A stretch of 64,000 nucleotides of DNA from Desulfomonile tiedjei DSM 6799 (GTDB lineage Bacteria; Desulfobacterota; Desulfomonilia; Desulfomonilales; Desulfomonilaceae): contig NC_018025.1 in NCBI RefSeq assembly GCF_000266945.1, positions 124,001 through 188,000 of the forward strand. The letters run 5' to 3'. How positions within the stretch are numbered: the stretch's first letter is position 1; every line of letters starts with the position of its first letter. The position numbers and the translations under genes are program-made. A model generated the notes under the pieces. It made no database searches, was not told the DNA's origin, and was given only the letters and a program-made list of their open reading frames with translations. Shown one piece after another: positions 50,265-59,855 of this stretch.

Positions 50265-53156
50265 TTATAGCGATGGTCTAATGCCATCAGGGATAGTAAA
50301 GTAAAAGGTGGATCCCACGCCAGGTTCGGATTCCAACCAGATTCGTCCGCCATGGCGTTCGACGATCTTCTTGACGACTGCCAGTCCTACACCCGTTCCT
50401 GTAAACGAATCCGTCCTGTTCAGTTGTTGAAAGATCTCAAAGATTCGATCGAAGTATTCTCTTTCAATACCTATTCCATTGTCTCGGATTGAGAATACCC
50501 ATTCGTGATCTCTCTTTTCCGCTGAAACATGTATATGCGGTGAATCTTCGCTGCCAAATTTTACAGCGTTTCCGATAAGATTTTGAAAGACTTGCAACAA
50601 TTGGGTGGAGTCTCCCAAAATTGTGGGCAATTCATCCCACGTAACCTTCGTTCCCTTCTCTTCGATGAGCTTTTCCAGGTTGCGGACAGACTGATTTTGA
50701 ACTTCTTGAAGATCCACCTTCTTGAAAGAGTCTCTTCTCGTTCCAATACGAGAATACTCCAAGAGGTCTCGTATGAGTGCCTGCATTTTTTTTGCCTGCT
50801 CCACCGCAAAGTAGATCAACAGATCGGAATGGTCGGTAGGTCTGCCCTCATACTCCTTCTCAAGCATCTGTAGAGCGTTCGCTACCGATCGCATAGGTTC
50901 CTGTAGATCATGTGAAGCTATGTAAGCGAATTGTTCGAGATCTTTGTTTGACCTGATCAAGTCTGACTCACTTGCCAACAAAGCTCTTTCGACCCGTTTT
51001 CGTTCTTCAATCTCCTGCATCAATTCAGCAGTACGTTCCTGCACCCTTCTTTCAAGTTCTCGATTCAGTTCTCGTATTTCGTCCTGTGCCTTTTTTCGCT
51101 CGGTGATATCTTCAACGGTCCCCACAGTCCTCATGGGACGACCTTGATCGTCCCATGAAGAATGACCATGTAATCTGAGCCACTTGATGCTTCCATCTTT
51201 TGTGATGACTCTACATTCGGCTTCCGCGGTATTGCGATCGTTATGATGAGCCAAAATTTTGCGCAATATGTCGCTTATGTCGTCAGGATGGATAAATTTC
51301 TCGATAACGAGTGAGAAGGTCGGCTCAAACTCATCAAGTTCATACCCGAGTTGGGCGAAAATACCTGGTGACCAAAACATTTTGCCGGTGGGAACATTCC
51401 AATCCACTATGCCGACTCGTGTTCCCTCAATTGCCAAAGAAAAGCGTTGCTCACTTTGACGAAGTGCTTCCTCGACTCGTTTACGTTCTGTAATGTCCTG
51501 AACTACTCCATAGGTCTTGATAGTCCGGCCCGCATTGTCCTTAACAATGAAGACTCTGACTGCGATATAACCGATCTCTCCGTTTGCATACAGCATGCGA
51601 TGTTCATATTGGCGGCTGAACGAAGGATCGTAGGTCTGAATAGCCTCTTGAATTGCATCGGCCACCATGAACCTGTCATCAGCAAGGACGAACTGTTGTG
51701 CGTAATCGCCTGACGACATCGTGTAACCACCCACCTGTTCGGCCGTTGTACGAAAAATTTTGTAAAAGTGATCGTTGAAGGTAAAAAGATCCTTCATCAC
51801 ATCGTATTCCCAATGTCCAAGATGGGCCATCAGCACTGCGTTAGAAAGCTGTGCTTCACTCGTGCGAAGGGCTTGTTCCGCTCTCTTCCGCTCAGTAAGA
51901 TCTATGACGACACTCGTCAAACCTGCTGTGATATTGTTGCTGATTGTTGCGCAGGAATGAATGAAAGCCGGAAATTCGGTCAAATCCTTTCTAATACACG
52001 TGTATTCCGTCCCTCCCAGGTTTTCCTGATTCAGGATTCTGGCTATGTTTTCACGTGCTTTGGCTCTGTCTCCCGGTGTAATGACATCAAGGACATTGAT
52101 TCCACGGCTGAGGTCCTCTCTGGTGCAACCGAAGACCTCGAGTGCTCTGTGGCTCGCAAATGTTACCGTTCCGCCCACATCACATTGGACTACCGGTTCA
52201 GGCAATAATTCAGCAAGTTCCCTGAACCTTCTCTCACTTTCCCGGAGAGCCTTCTCTGCATTTTTACGTTCCGTGACATCAATACCCATATGAAACTTTG
52301 CAGCACGCCCGTCAGTCCACTTGATAATTCTGTCAGTTGCAAGATAATTCCGCTTTGTTGTCGGATTGTGATAATCCCACCGATAAGGCTTCCCCTCCAA
52401 CATGCGCACGATGTGGGTGGTGCAGTGATCGCAAGGCTCGTTCAAACCGTGAAGCTCTTTGTAACAAACACCGCCAACGACTTCTTTTCCCCGCCGGTCC
52501 CTAACGAACCTGTTTGCATATAAAATTTCGTACGTTTGCAGATCTATAACCGATATCACTTCATCAATGCTGTCAAAAATGGCGAGAAGTTGCTCTCTTT
52601 CCAGTCTTAAGGATTCTTCGATCCTTGTGCGTTCGGCAATTTCCAGGCAGAGCTTTTCATTGACTTCACGCAGGGCAGTCGTACGTTCCTCGATACGCTT
52701 CTCAAGCTCATCATGTGCCTTCTGCAGGTTTTCTTCCAACTGCTTCTGTTCGGTGATATCCGCCAGGAGATTGAGTCCTGCCGGTCTTTCTTTCCAGGAG
52801 ATTGTTGAAGTGTTGTTCTGAACCCACTTCACTATTCCGGCCTTGGTAAGAATTCTAAACTGACAGCTTTTCTTATCGAGTTCACCCTTCATTCTTTGCA
52901 TGTGACAATGCTCTACTCGATCGCGATCGTCCGGGTGAATGATAAACCTGAAAGGCATGGAAAGGAGTTCTTGCTCCGAATAGCCGCTCATATGCGTGGC
53001 CTTGGAATTGGTCCATCTGATCGTCCCTTCCTGTGTGACCATAACGGCTTGGTCAGCGGCTTCAAACATCATACGGTATATTTTCTCGGATTCTTCCAAT
53101 TCGGCGATCTTGCGGTGCAGTGCGTTCAGCTCTCTCTGTATTTCATATTCGTTCAT
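50265..53156 (-). CDS. Multi-PAS sensor histidine kinase (five PAS domains, soluble)
   Basis: A 963-residue protein without membrane helices. Five PAS domains run through residues ~20-690; the second contains a Cys-rich stretch ('GGVCYKELHGLNEPCDHCTT', four Cys), which may bind a metal or respond to redox. A DHp domain has 'ASHDLQEPMRSVANAL' with the phospho-accepting His. The HATPase has 'DNGIGIEREYFDRIFEIF' and 'GTGVGLAVVKKIVERHGG'. It presumably senses several cytoplasmic cues and passes phosphate to an unlinked regulator. ATG 53156 follows GAGGAAAAC; an in-frame upstream start at 53312 is not needed. Confidence 0.92.
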   Translation of the reverse strand: MNEYEIQRELNALHRKIAELEESEKIYRMMFEAADQAVMVTQEGTIRWTNSKATHMSGYSEQELLSMPFRFIIHPDDRDRVEHCHMQRMKGELDKKSCQFRILTKAGIVKWVQNNTSTISWKERPAGLNLLADITEQKQLEENLQKAHDELEKRIEERTTALREVNEKLCLEIAERTRIEESLRLEREQLLAIFDSIDEVISVIDLQTYEILYANRFVRDRRGKEVVGGVCYKELHGLNEPCDHCTTHIVRMLEGKPYRWDYHNPTTKRNYLATDRIIKWTDGRAAKFHMGIDVTERKNAEKALRESERRFRELAELLPEPVVQCDVGGTVTFASHRALEVFGCTREDLSRGINVLDVITPGDRAKARENIARILNQENLGGTEYTCIRKDLTEFPAFIHSCATISNNITAGLTSVVIDLTERKRAEQALRTSEAQLSNAVLMAHLGHWEYDVMKDLFTFNDHFYKIFRTTAEQVGGYTMSSGDYAQQFVLADDRFMVADAIQEAIQTYDPSFSRQYEHRMLYANGEIGYIAVRVFIVKDNAGRTIKTYGVVQDITERKRVEEALRQSEQRFSLAIEGTRVGIVDWNVPTGKMFWSPGIFAQLGYELDEFEPTFSLVIEKFIHPDDISDILRKILAHHNDRNTAEAECRVITKDGSIKWLRLHGHSSWDDQGRPMRTVGTVEDITERKKAQDEIRELNRELERRVQERTAELMQEIEERKRVERALLASESDLIRSNKDLEQFAYIASHDLQEPMRSVANALQMLEKEYEGRPTDHSDLLIYFAVEQAKKMQALIRDLLEYSRIGTRRDSFKKVDLQEVQNQSVRNLEKLIEEKGTKVTWDELPTILGDSTQLLQVFQNLIGNAVKFGSEDSPHIHVSAEKRDHEWVFSIRDNGIGIEREYFDRIFEIFQQLNRTDSFTGTGVGLAVVKKIVERHGGRIWLESEPGVGSTFYFTIPDGIRPSL

Positions 53157-53359
53157 GGTGTTTTCCTCGATAAGGCAGAACTCACTCGAGAGAACAAAGC
53201 GCTCATGCAAGGCGAGAAAATTGATATATTTAAATATCATGTTATCACGGAATATGAGAGTCAAAAAATTCGAAAGTAATATTTTAGCGGCTTCACACCT
53301 GAGTAGGAACAATTATGGAAATCATGTTAAAACAAGATAAATAGTAGTTCAAATCCTTG

Positions 53360-54331
53360 TTACTTGCGGTCTTGGCACGAAAGCACATGATTTGCATTCA
53401 GCATTTTCGGGTTTTCCTCGAACCATCGCACCATCAATCGAAAACCCTGCTCAAACGAGTATTTGGGGTGCCATCCGAGCTCATCGCGGATTTTTCTGTT
53501 ATCCGCAACCCAAGTGCTTGTGTCCCAGATGCGGCTTTCCATTGAACCCCATTGCGGTTCACCGGGTATATCGAGAACATCGCGGGCAATCTTAACCACT
53601 TCGCTCAATTTCGTCTCTCTGCCCGTGCCGACGTTATAAATCGCACCGAACTCTCTGCCCGAAGTCTGTGCGACTAAAATGTATGCATGCACTACATCGT
53701 CAATGTACACGTAATCTCGAGCGGTTTCGGGATTCACCAGGGGAGGAAACTTTTTCTCCAGCCCGCAGCGTATCAGGGTGGGCATAAGGCGTTTCGGTTC
53801 TTCATAAGGTCCGTACGCGGAATAGAGCCGCAGTGTCGGGATGCGAACCTCTTTGCTCTCTGCGGTGTATCGGCAAAACATGGTGGCGGACACTTTGGAT
53901 ACGGCATAGTAGCTGTTCGGCTCAGGCAGGTCACCTTCCGAGGGAGCATGATCTTTGAAGCCGTATTCCGACGAAGAGCCCGTATTCACTAACACTTCGA
54001 ATCCGGTTTCGAGACAGGCCTGAACGAGATTTGCCGTTCCCAGGAGGTTCGTTTCGAAGGTCTGCTGAATATTGGTCTGAAAAGAATAGGCTCCGTACGC
54101 GGCGAGATGAAATATCCATTCAGGTCTGATTTGCTTGACTGCCCGGAACAGTAAGTCGGCATCTCTCAGATCGGCACGTGTGACGCTCACGTGTTTTCGG
54201 ATATCCTGCAATCGCCAATCCAAGTGGTGCTCACGGAGTAGCAGGTGTACTTCATGACCTGACGCGAGCAAAGTCCTGGCGAGATTGGCACCGACAAATC
54301 CGGAAGCTCCTGTGATGAGAATTCTTCTCAT
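53360..54331 (-). CDS. NAD-dependent epimerase/dehydratase (extended SDR)
   Basis: A 323-residue protein. The Rossmann motif 'ILITGASGFVGANLARTLL' opens it, and 'SSSEYGFK' and 'YYAVSKVSA' supply the Ser, Tyr and Lys of the SDR site. It modifies nucleotide sugars, for example as a UDP- or CDP-sugar epimerase or dehydratase; the substrate cannot be read here. An upstream ATG at 54385 is possible, but the conserved domain starts near 54331. It lies downstream of the sulfation locus and may act on its sugars. Confidence 0.85.
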   Translation of the reverse strand: MRRILITGASGFVGANLARTLLASGHEVHLLLREHHLDWRLQDIRKHVSVTRADLRDADLLFRAVKQIRPEWIFHLAAYGAYSFQTNIQQTFETNLLGTANLVQACLETGFEVLVNTGSSSEYGFKDHAPSEGDLPEPNSYYAVSKVSATMFCRYTAESKEVRIPTLRLYSAYGPYEEPKRLMPTLIRCGLEKKFPPLVNPETARDYVYIDDVVHAYILVAQTSGREFGAIYNVGTGRETKLSEVVKIARDVLDIPGEPQWGSMESRIWDTSTWVADNRKIRDELGWHPKYSFEQGFRLMVRWFEENPKMLNANHVLSCQDRK

Positions 54332-54499
54332 GGCTGCTGTTTCGCGTATCCAGGAAAGGTGTTGGGAGAAAACGGAAACGTCCATACAAAGCAGTAATAT
54401 CCGGGAACCTTCTTCTGCAAATGATTATGTCGTTAGCTCAGGTCCGAATTGAAGCATCGGGTTTATGAACTGACATCGGGTTTTGGTATTGCGGGCACC

Positions 54500-54575
54500 G
54501 CGACGGTAGGGGCAGGCCTCGTGCCTGCCCGCCCGGAATGACCGGCACGGAGGCCGGTCGCTACCGGGGCACCCA
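54500..54575. repeat. Paired REP-like element, diverged copy
   Basis: GGGCAGGCCTCGTGCCTGCCC and ACCGGCACGGAGGCCGGT are two palindromes related to the family at 5674. They fill part of the gap between the epimerase and sulfotransferase genes. Confidence 0.5.
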
Positions 54576-54713
54576 CAAGGGATGACCCTACCTGATCCGT
54601 CGGACCAGGAAGAAGCATCACTAGAATTTTTGACCAACTCTCAGCTCAACTAAGGACATAATCCATTTGCGAAAGATGTTCTCCGAAATCTTCCGCTTTG
54701 AAGCGCAAGGGCA

Positions 54714-55634
54714 CTAGTCCAAGAATTTTGAATATTCCAATATTGCCGGATAGGGGCCTGCCCACGTTCGGATCCGATCGATTTCTTCCGCGCTCAGTTC
54801 TTCTGCCGTAGCCCTGTTCACCTGGGGAGAAGCTTTTCTGATGGTTCCCCACGGGTAGACTTCTTCCAGAGTATTTCCGTTCCACGTGGGCTGTTCCAGG
54901 CTGGTTGCGGCCTTTAATCCGATCTTGTTACAAATATTTCCAAGAATCTTCGCGGGATTTTCGATTACGTCTTCGTACCTGACGATAAAGAACCTGTCCG
55001 GAAACAGACTTTTGAACACAAGCGCATGGTACTGAGTAACCGTCCAAGCAGTAATATACTTGAACAGCGGCATAGGCACAGGGCGTTTCTTGGTGTCAGC
55101 GTACGCCGACCAGGGATTGCGGACCACGTGCACCACAATTCCCTCGGGCACGTCCCTCAGGATCTTTTCGGCATCTACCGCAATGATCGGGCTGTACCCC
55201 ACGTACACCTGTTCCTCGCCGGAACGAGAATAGTCCTTCCATGCTTCAAACGTAGCCCGGAAGAATGCCGCCATATTTCCACCCGTCGACCGGGGGTGAC
55301 CGCTCACATTCCTGACGAACAGCTCACATCGCTCATCATCGCTCATGGCAAACGCCATATGACGAAACTTGCTTACTTTTGGAGTCCGCGCCCGAACTTT
55401 GCATTCTTCATCAATAATTGAGCGATAATCCTGTACCGGCGAGGCTTCCAGGTCGAACACCGGCCACCGGTACTTTACCGGGAACATGGACGTGAGATGA
55501 TCGTGTACCAGATGAGTTCCAACCTGGGATTCAAAGGGATACACGTACATTTGCGGATGGCCGTCCAGGAATCGGTGAACAGTGTTCCCTCCGTTTTCAT
55601 ACATGGCAGATAGCATAAGAAGCCGAAAATCCAT
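54714..55634 (-). CDS. Sulfotransferase-like protein
   Basis: A 306-residue protein. 'MLSAMYENGGNTVHRFLDGH' occupies the position of the N-terminal PAPS-binding P-loop, but the family's usual basic/Ser pattern is weak there; 'VHVVRNPWSAYADTK' is the 3'-phosphate-binding motif (R-x-P). It should move sulfate from PAPS to a sugar, lipid or protein group. The ATG at 55634 overlaps the upstream TAA (TAATG) and has GGAGG, so it is translationally coupled. It is the last gene of the locus whose first genes encode a split transketolase and a glycosyltransferase, and the APS kinase lies upstream. Confidence 0.78.
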   Translation of the reverse strand: MDFRLLMLSAMYENGGNTVHRFLDGHPQMYVYPFESQVGTHLVHDHLTSMFPVKYRWPVFDLEASPVQDYRSIIDEECKVRARTPKVSKFRHMAFAMSDDERCELFVRNVSGHPRSTGGNMAAFFRATFEAWKDYSRSGEEQVYVGYSPIIAVDAEKILRDVPEGIVVHVVRNPWSAYADTKKRPVPMPLFKYITAWTVTQYHALVFKSLFPDRFFIVRYEDVIENPAKILGNICNKIGLKAATSLEQPTWNGNTLEEVYPWGTIRKASPQVNRATAEELSAEEIDRIRTWAGPYPAILEYSKFLD

Positions 55635-56827
55635 TAATCCTCCTGAGTTCCGGATGTCCGAAAGGAATAAAACAATAATCTTTCTTCCTTTTCCGAAAGC
55701 GGCTTGAACGGCCGGAACGGAAATCCCGTTGTAAAATCGGAAGGAAGCCATTCTACTGCAAAAATTTGACTCCCAAAAGGCCAGACAATGCTTCCCACGG
55801 TCTCGCCCGTCTGGATGTTAACAGCGTGAACACCGCATAAAGCAACGGCAGGATCGAGGCCGGGAGCATAGTTCGTAAACCGTGACAATACCTTGGAAAT
55901 TCCCACGAACGCGATCTCGTCGCAGAAACAAAGGCCGCGAGTCCATCCGGGCAGGCGGCTCACGGTTTGGAATCGGGACTCCTCAATGAACCCCAGCTCT
56001 CCGTAACCGCTGTTATCCACCCAGATTTTCCCGACATGCATGCGGGCCGAATGGGGCCGAGTCAATCCTCGTGCAATCGGCTCTCTGGTATCACCGGATA
56101 TGATGACCCCCCGCCGGTCCACTGGAAAATCCGGATTTCCGGGTCTGCGTTCGGTTATTTCATCGGTCGATGCAGAGAAAAAAGAGTTCGGCACGGTATC
56201 CCCTGCTGCGATGGAATTCAACTGCAGATGATTTTGACCGAATACCGGCCCATGTGGTGTCTCAATACACTTCGGCCACCAGACGCGCCGCGAACCAGTC
56301 GGAGAAATTTCGATAATTGCATTTTCTCCCACCGCGTTCGCATGAAGCACTCCTCCAATGATTGCCAGATCGTGCACGTACAAGCATCCCGGAAGAAACC
56401 GTGACTGCACGGGTACAAGAAATCGGTTCTCCGTTAGATCCGTTTCCACGTCAAGTCGCGGAATCCTCCCCTGAACCGGCATGAGGTCGAAGATCTGATT
56501 CGGGTTGCGAGTTGCCGCCACATGCACAACGCCACTCTCGCGGTTCACTGCTATTCCGGATGGATGCGGCAACCTCATCATGGAGATATCCGGGCCGGTC
56601 TCGTCATCCATACGCAGCGCGAGCAGCAGGTGTTCGTACTCACGACTAACGAAAAGGGTAATCCCCAGCTCACCGAGGACTTCCCACCATCTTCCGTTTA
56701 CTCGGAATTCCAGGAGTTCCGGCTTTACATCACGAGCGCTTTGCCAGCACGCAAGCACTTCGGCAGGATCACGAAATGCGCGATCGTGCATCGTCTCCAG
56801 TACTGCACTCTGGAGAGCTTCAGTCAT
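55634..56827 (-). CDS. TIGR03032/DUF4915-type protein
   Basis: A 397-residue protein, apparently of the TIGR03032 family, rich in beta-propeller-like repeats with aromatic and Gly pairs ('LPHPSGIAVNRESGVVHVAA', 'NGRWWEVLGELGITLFVSRE'). No catalytic signature is known. The family is often found with sulfotransferases and glycosyltransferases, which is also the case here. It overlaps the genes on both sides (four bases with the GT2 gene, one with the sulfotransferase), so all are on one message. Confidence 0.75.
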   Translation of the reverse strand: MTEALQSAVLETMHDRAFRDPAEVLACWQSARDVKPELLEFRVNGRWWEVLGELGITLFVSREYEHLLLALRMDDETGPDISMMRLPHPSGIAVNRESGVVHVAATRNPNQIFDLMPVQGRIPRLDVETDLTENRFLVPVQSRFLPGCLYVHDLAIIGGVLHANAVGENAIIEISPTGSRRVWWPKCIETPHGPVFGQNHLQLNSIAAGDTVPNSFFSASTDEITERRPGNPDFPVDRRGVIISGDTREPIARGLTRPHSARMHVGKIWVDNSGYGELGFIEESRFQTVSRLPGWTRGLCFCDEIAFVGISKVLSRFTNYAPGLDPAVALCGVHAVNIQTGETVGSIVWPFGSQIFAVEWLPSDFTTGFPFRPFKPLSEKEERLLFYSFRTSGTQED

Positions 56828-57540
56828 CGTTCGTCGGTCTTTCGAAGTACACGCGCGTCAGTGTGCAGACGCATCTTCAATGCGCCCCAATACATCTTGA
56901 GCGCGGAAGAATAATTGGTGGTCGATTCGCCTCCATGACGGGTGGTCGATACTATGGGAAGCTCGAGAATCTGAATTCCGAGACTGCTGCATTTCGCCAC
57001 AAGTTCCAGATCGATAAGATCGCCGTCTTCTCTCAGGTCTAATTGTTTGAGGAATTCTCGGGGAATCGCTTTAGGGGTGCCGTTTACGTCCCAGACAGGC
57101 AGATCGAACAGCATTCTGCATTCAAAGTTGTACAGAACCGAGCCGATCTTTCGCATCAGTGGATAGCGCAATTTTCTATTCGCTTTGATCACCATTCCCG
57201 GATTCGCCAGAGCAACCATCAGATGGAGCGCCAGCGTATACGGGCTCGTACGAGCGGAATTGGTATAGCACACAATATTACCGCTCGCTGCATGCAATCC
57301 TGTCCGGACCGCACGGCCCCAGCCGGGTTCCGTATCGTGCAGAACCTGCACCTCAGGATAAGTCTCCTGGAGTTCTCTGCAACGATCCAGCGAAGCATCG
57401 CGACTGGCATTGACTACCAGAATCAACTCCACCGGATGCTTGAGATTTCGTAAAACCTCTACATATCCCCGGACGATCTTCTCGATATGATCCGCCTGAT
57501 TGTACACGGGGAGAACAACGGAAATCTCCGACTCAGGCAT
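56824..57540 (-). CDS. Family 2 glycosyltransferase
   Basis: A 238-residue protein. 'ISVVLPVYNQADHIEKIVRG' and 'LILVVNASRDASLDRC' are the opening strands of GT2, followed by a trailing 'DGDLIDLELVAKC' that holds the acidic general base region. I could not find a clear D-x-D metal pair; 'VNASRDAS' occupies the place of the usual 'VDDGS'. ATG 57540 has GGAG before it. It overlaps the transketolase C gene by eight bases and the TIGR03032 gene by four. Confidence 0.82.
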   Translation of the reverse strand: MPESEISVVLPVYNQADHIEKIVRGYVEVLRNLKHPVELILVVNASRDASLDRCRELQETYPEVQVLHDTEPGWGRAVRTGLHAASGNIVCYTNSARTSPYTLALHLMVALANPGMVIKANRKLRYPLMRKIGSVLYNFECRMLFDLPVWDVNGTPKAIPREFLKQLDLREDGDLIDLELVAKCSSLGIQILELPIVSTTRHGGESTTNYSSALKMYWGALKMRLHTDARVLRKTDER

Positions 57541-58462
57541 CGTGGACTCCAAGAGCTTTGAGAGCGGTTGCGCAGATTCCTTGTCCTGTCAATCCGTTCG
57601 CCTCGCGGAGATATCGTTCGCCACCGAAATACGATCCTGGTGACGTGCCGACTGCACATCGAAGCACTCTGCAGGATGCTCCAATACCGGCAGCTATCTC
57701 ACAGACCATGGAACCCAGCCCACCTTCCGGATAATGCTCTTCTACGGTAAGTGCGACGGGGAATTTGCCGATGAGTGATTGAATGTCGTCCCATGGAGGG
57801 GGTTGAAGAGAAGATACCAGTGCGACCGTCGTTTCAATCCCCCGATTTCCAAGCAGTCGAGCAGCCAGGACGGCTTCTGAGGACAAAGCTCCGAGCGTAA
57901 TAATGAGGAGGTCGTCGCCTTCCTGCAAGATCTCGGTTCGACCGAGACGGAATCGTCCGTCCAAACGCGGAAGCTCGTAATCGTCCCGTTTTCCGAAGCG
58001 ATAGTAAATGGGCCCCGGAAGCTGGTATGTGTCTGCGAGTGCGGCAGCAGCCTGTCGGTGATCTCCCGGAGCAATGACCGTCAGTCCCGGTTGAACTCGA
58101 GCCAAAGCCAAATCCTCCAGCGCATGATGAGTGATTCCAGCGTGGCCGTATTCGAAACCCCCTCCCACTCCAACAATGCGAACAGGCAATTCATGGAGAA
58201 CCGGGCCGTTTCTGATCTGCTCGTACCCCCTCATGGATGCGAACGTGGCAATGGAATAGATGAAGGGAATGAATCCCGATGCTGCGAGTCCTGTGGCAAG
58301 GCCCACCATATTCGCTTCCGCGACACCCACGTTAAAGAAACGATCGGGATGAGATTCCGAGAATTCTTCAAGCACCATGAATCCGAGATCGGCCGTCATA
58401 AGCACAATTCGGGGATCTTTGTGCGCCAACTCGGTCAGAGTATGTGCAAATGCGCGCCTCAT
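57533..58462 (-). CDS. Transketolase C-terminal (pyrimidine and C domain) subunit
   Basis: A 309-residue protein with the transketolase Pyr domain ('RIVLMTADLGFMVLEEFSES', 'FFNVGVAEANMVGLATGLAA') and C domain. The Glu in 'GVAEANM' activates TPP. It acts with the N subunit encoded just upstream (four-base overlap). Split transketolases of this size are typical of sugar and cofactor gene clusters and probably make an activated branched or modified sugar here. Confidence 0.9.
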   Translation of the reverse strand: MRRAFAHTLTELAHKDPRIVLMTADLGFMVLEEFSESHPDRFFNVGVAEANMVGLATGLAASGFIPFIYSIATFASMRGYEQIRNGPVLHELPVRIVGVGGGFEYGHAGITHHALEDLALARVQPGLTVIAPGDHRQAAAALADTYQLPGPIYYRFGKRDDYELPRLDGRFRLGRTEILQEGDDLLIITLGALSSEAVLAARLLGNRGIETTVALVSSLQPPPWDDIQSLIGKFPVALTVEEHYPEGGLGSMVCEIAAGIGASCRVLRCAVGTSPGSYFGGERYLREANGLTGQGICATALKALGVHDA

Positions 58463-59328
58463 GAGAAGGAAGCCTCTTCAATTTCACCTAGAGCTTGCAG
58501 GTACTGTTCGTCCGAAAGCGGCAGATAATGCCATGCCACCTTACCTTCCATAAAGGATACACCTTTACCGCACACTGTCTTGCAAATGACAACCTTGGGT
58601 TTGCCCAGTGCAGTATCCAGGCTGGCAAAAACCTCTCTGAGACAAGTCGTGTCATGGCCGTCTGTCACATGAACTTCCCAGCCGAAAGCATCCCATTTTT
58701 CAGCGAGCGGCTGCAGATCCAGCACATCTTTCGTCTTACCGAGCGCTTGCTGCCCGTTATCGTCAACAATCGCAACAAGGTTCGAGAGCTTCTGGTGTGC
58801 TGCAAACATGACCGTTTCCCACAGCGCTCCTTCATTGCATTCAGCGTCGCTCACAAGAACGAAGGTTCGATAATCGAAACGTTTCATGCGCGCGGCCAAA
58901 GCTGTTCCAGCTCCGATGCTCAATCCGTGTCCCAGCGATCCGGTGGAAAAATCGATACCTCGAAGACGATGTTCTGGATGAACGCCCAACATACTGCCGT
59001 CTTTGCAGTACGTTTGAATCTGGCCCTCAGTGAGAACACCTTCAAGATGAAGAGCGGCATACAAAGCGAGCGCGGCGTGACCTTTGGAAAGAATGAACCG
59101 GTCTCGTAACGGATCGTCCGTGCCGATAAGGCGCAGCTCGTTTCCGAAGAGCACAGCGATAATATCTGCTATGGAGAGGGCAGAGCCTATGTGCCCTACA
59201 TTGGCTCTCTTGGATTCTTCAATAATTATCTTCCGTATCTGCTTCGCTGTTGATACGAGACCGCCTTCCGCCACAATATGAGCTGCCGGTTGATTCACTT
59301 TATCTCGATCTTTCGCAGGACTTTCCAC
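58459..59328 (-). CDS. Transketolase N-terminal (TPP-binding) subunit
   Basis: A 289-residue protein. 'RFILSKGHAALALYAALHL' and 'GSLGHGLSIGAGTALAARMK' place it in the transketolase N-subunit group; the TPP-Mg motif is 'VLVSDAECNEGALWE...DDNG'. It is the first gene of the overlapping set transketolase N, transketolase C, GT2, TIGR03032, sulfotransferase. Start ATG 59328. The reaction is ketol transfer between sugars; the natural substrates are unknown. Confidence 0.9.
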   Translation of the reverse strand: MESPAKDRDKVNQPAAHIVAEGGLVSTAKQIRKIIIEESKRANVGHIGSALSIADIIAVLFGNELRLIGTDDPLRDRFILSKGHAALALYAALHLEGVLTEGQIQTYCKDGSMLGVHPEHRLRGIDFSTGSLGHGLSIGAGTALAARMKRFDYRTFVLVSDAECNEGALWETVMFAAHQKLSNLVAIVDDNGQQALGKTKDVLDLQPLAEKWDAFGWEVHVTDGHDTTCLREVFASLDTALGKPKVVICKTVCGKGVSFMEGKVAWHYLPLSDEQYLQALGEIEEASFS

Positions 59329-59605
59329 TGAGAGGAACTTTCAAGGCATCTACTTGGGTTTGACTTGTTGGCACTCGGAAATCATTGCCGACGAAGATTA
59401 TCTGACCGGAGCGCCTCAGTCAAGTTCGTTGCTCGATTCCTCAGAAGAAGACCTGGCAAACCATCAAGATCTGTTTTCTCTCAATTTTTCTTACTTAATC
59501 TTGTGAGACTCTGCATTGCCAAAAAAAATCATGCATCTACGTTATTGCGGTTGTGATGATTTCGTGGTAGAGACTCAGCAGAACCTCGAGAAAGGAGCGT
59601 ACTCC

Positions 59606-59830
59606 ATGCTGAAAAAAACCCTGGCAATTTTGGGAGTTCTCGCGTTTGTGCTGGTCTCTTCACTGGGATTTGCTGCCGAGAAAAAATGGTATGTTACGAA
59701 AGACAAGAATAATGTCTGTTATGTCAAGCAGGTAGCCAATCCGAAAAATCCTGTAGCAGGTCCTTTTGACAAAAAGGCCGACGCCCAGAAAGCCAAAACA
59801 GAGAAATGCCCTAAGAAATCCAAATCTTAG
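59606..59830 (+). CDS. Small secreted protein, paralogue of 22350-22571
   Basis: A 74-residue protein. A signal peptide ('LKKTLAILGVLAFVLVSSLG', cleaved after 'FAA') is followed by 'KKWYVTKDKNNVCYVKQ' and 'AGPFDKKADAQKAKTEKC', the same plan as the protein at 22350. Two Cys remain in the mature form and may pair. AAAGGAGCG lies about nine bases before the ATG at 59606. A longer frame from 59516 lacks support. Function unknown, periplasmic. It is convergent with the APS-kinase fusion gene. Confidence 0.75.
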   Translation: MLKKTLAILGVLAFVLVSSLGFAAEKKWYVTKDKNNVCYVKQVANPKNPVAGPFDKKADAQKAKTEKCPKKSKS

Positions 59831-59855
59831 TTCATGCTGAGAATTCTGTACCGGT

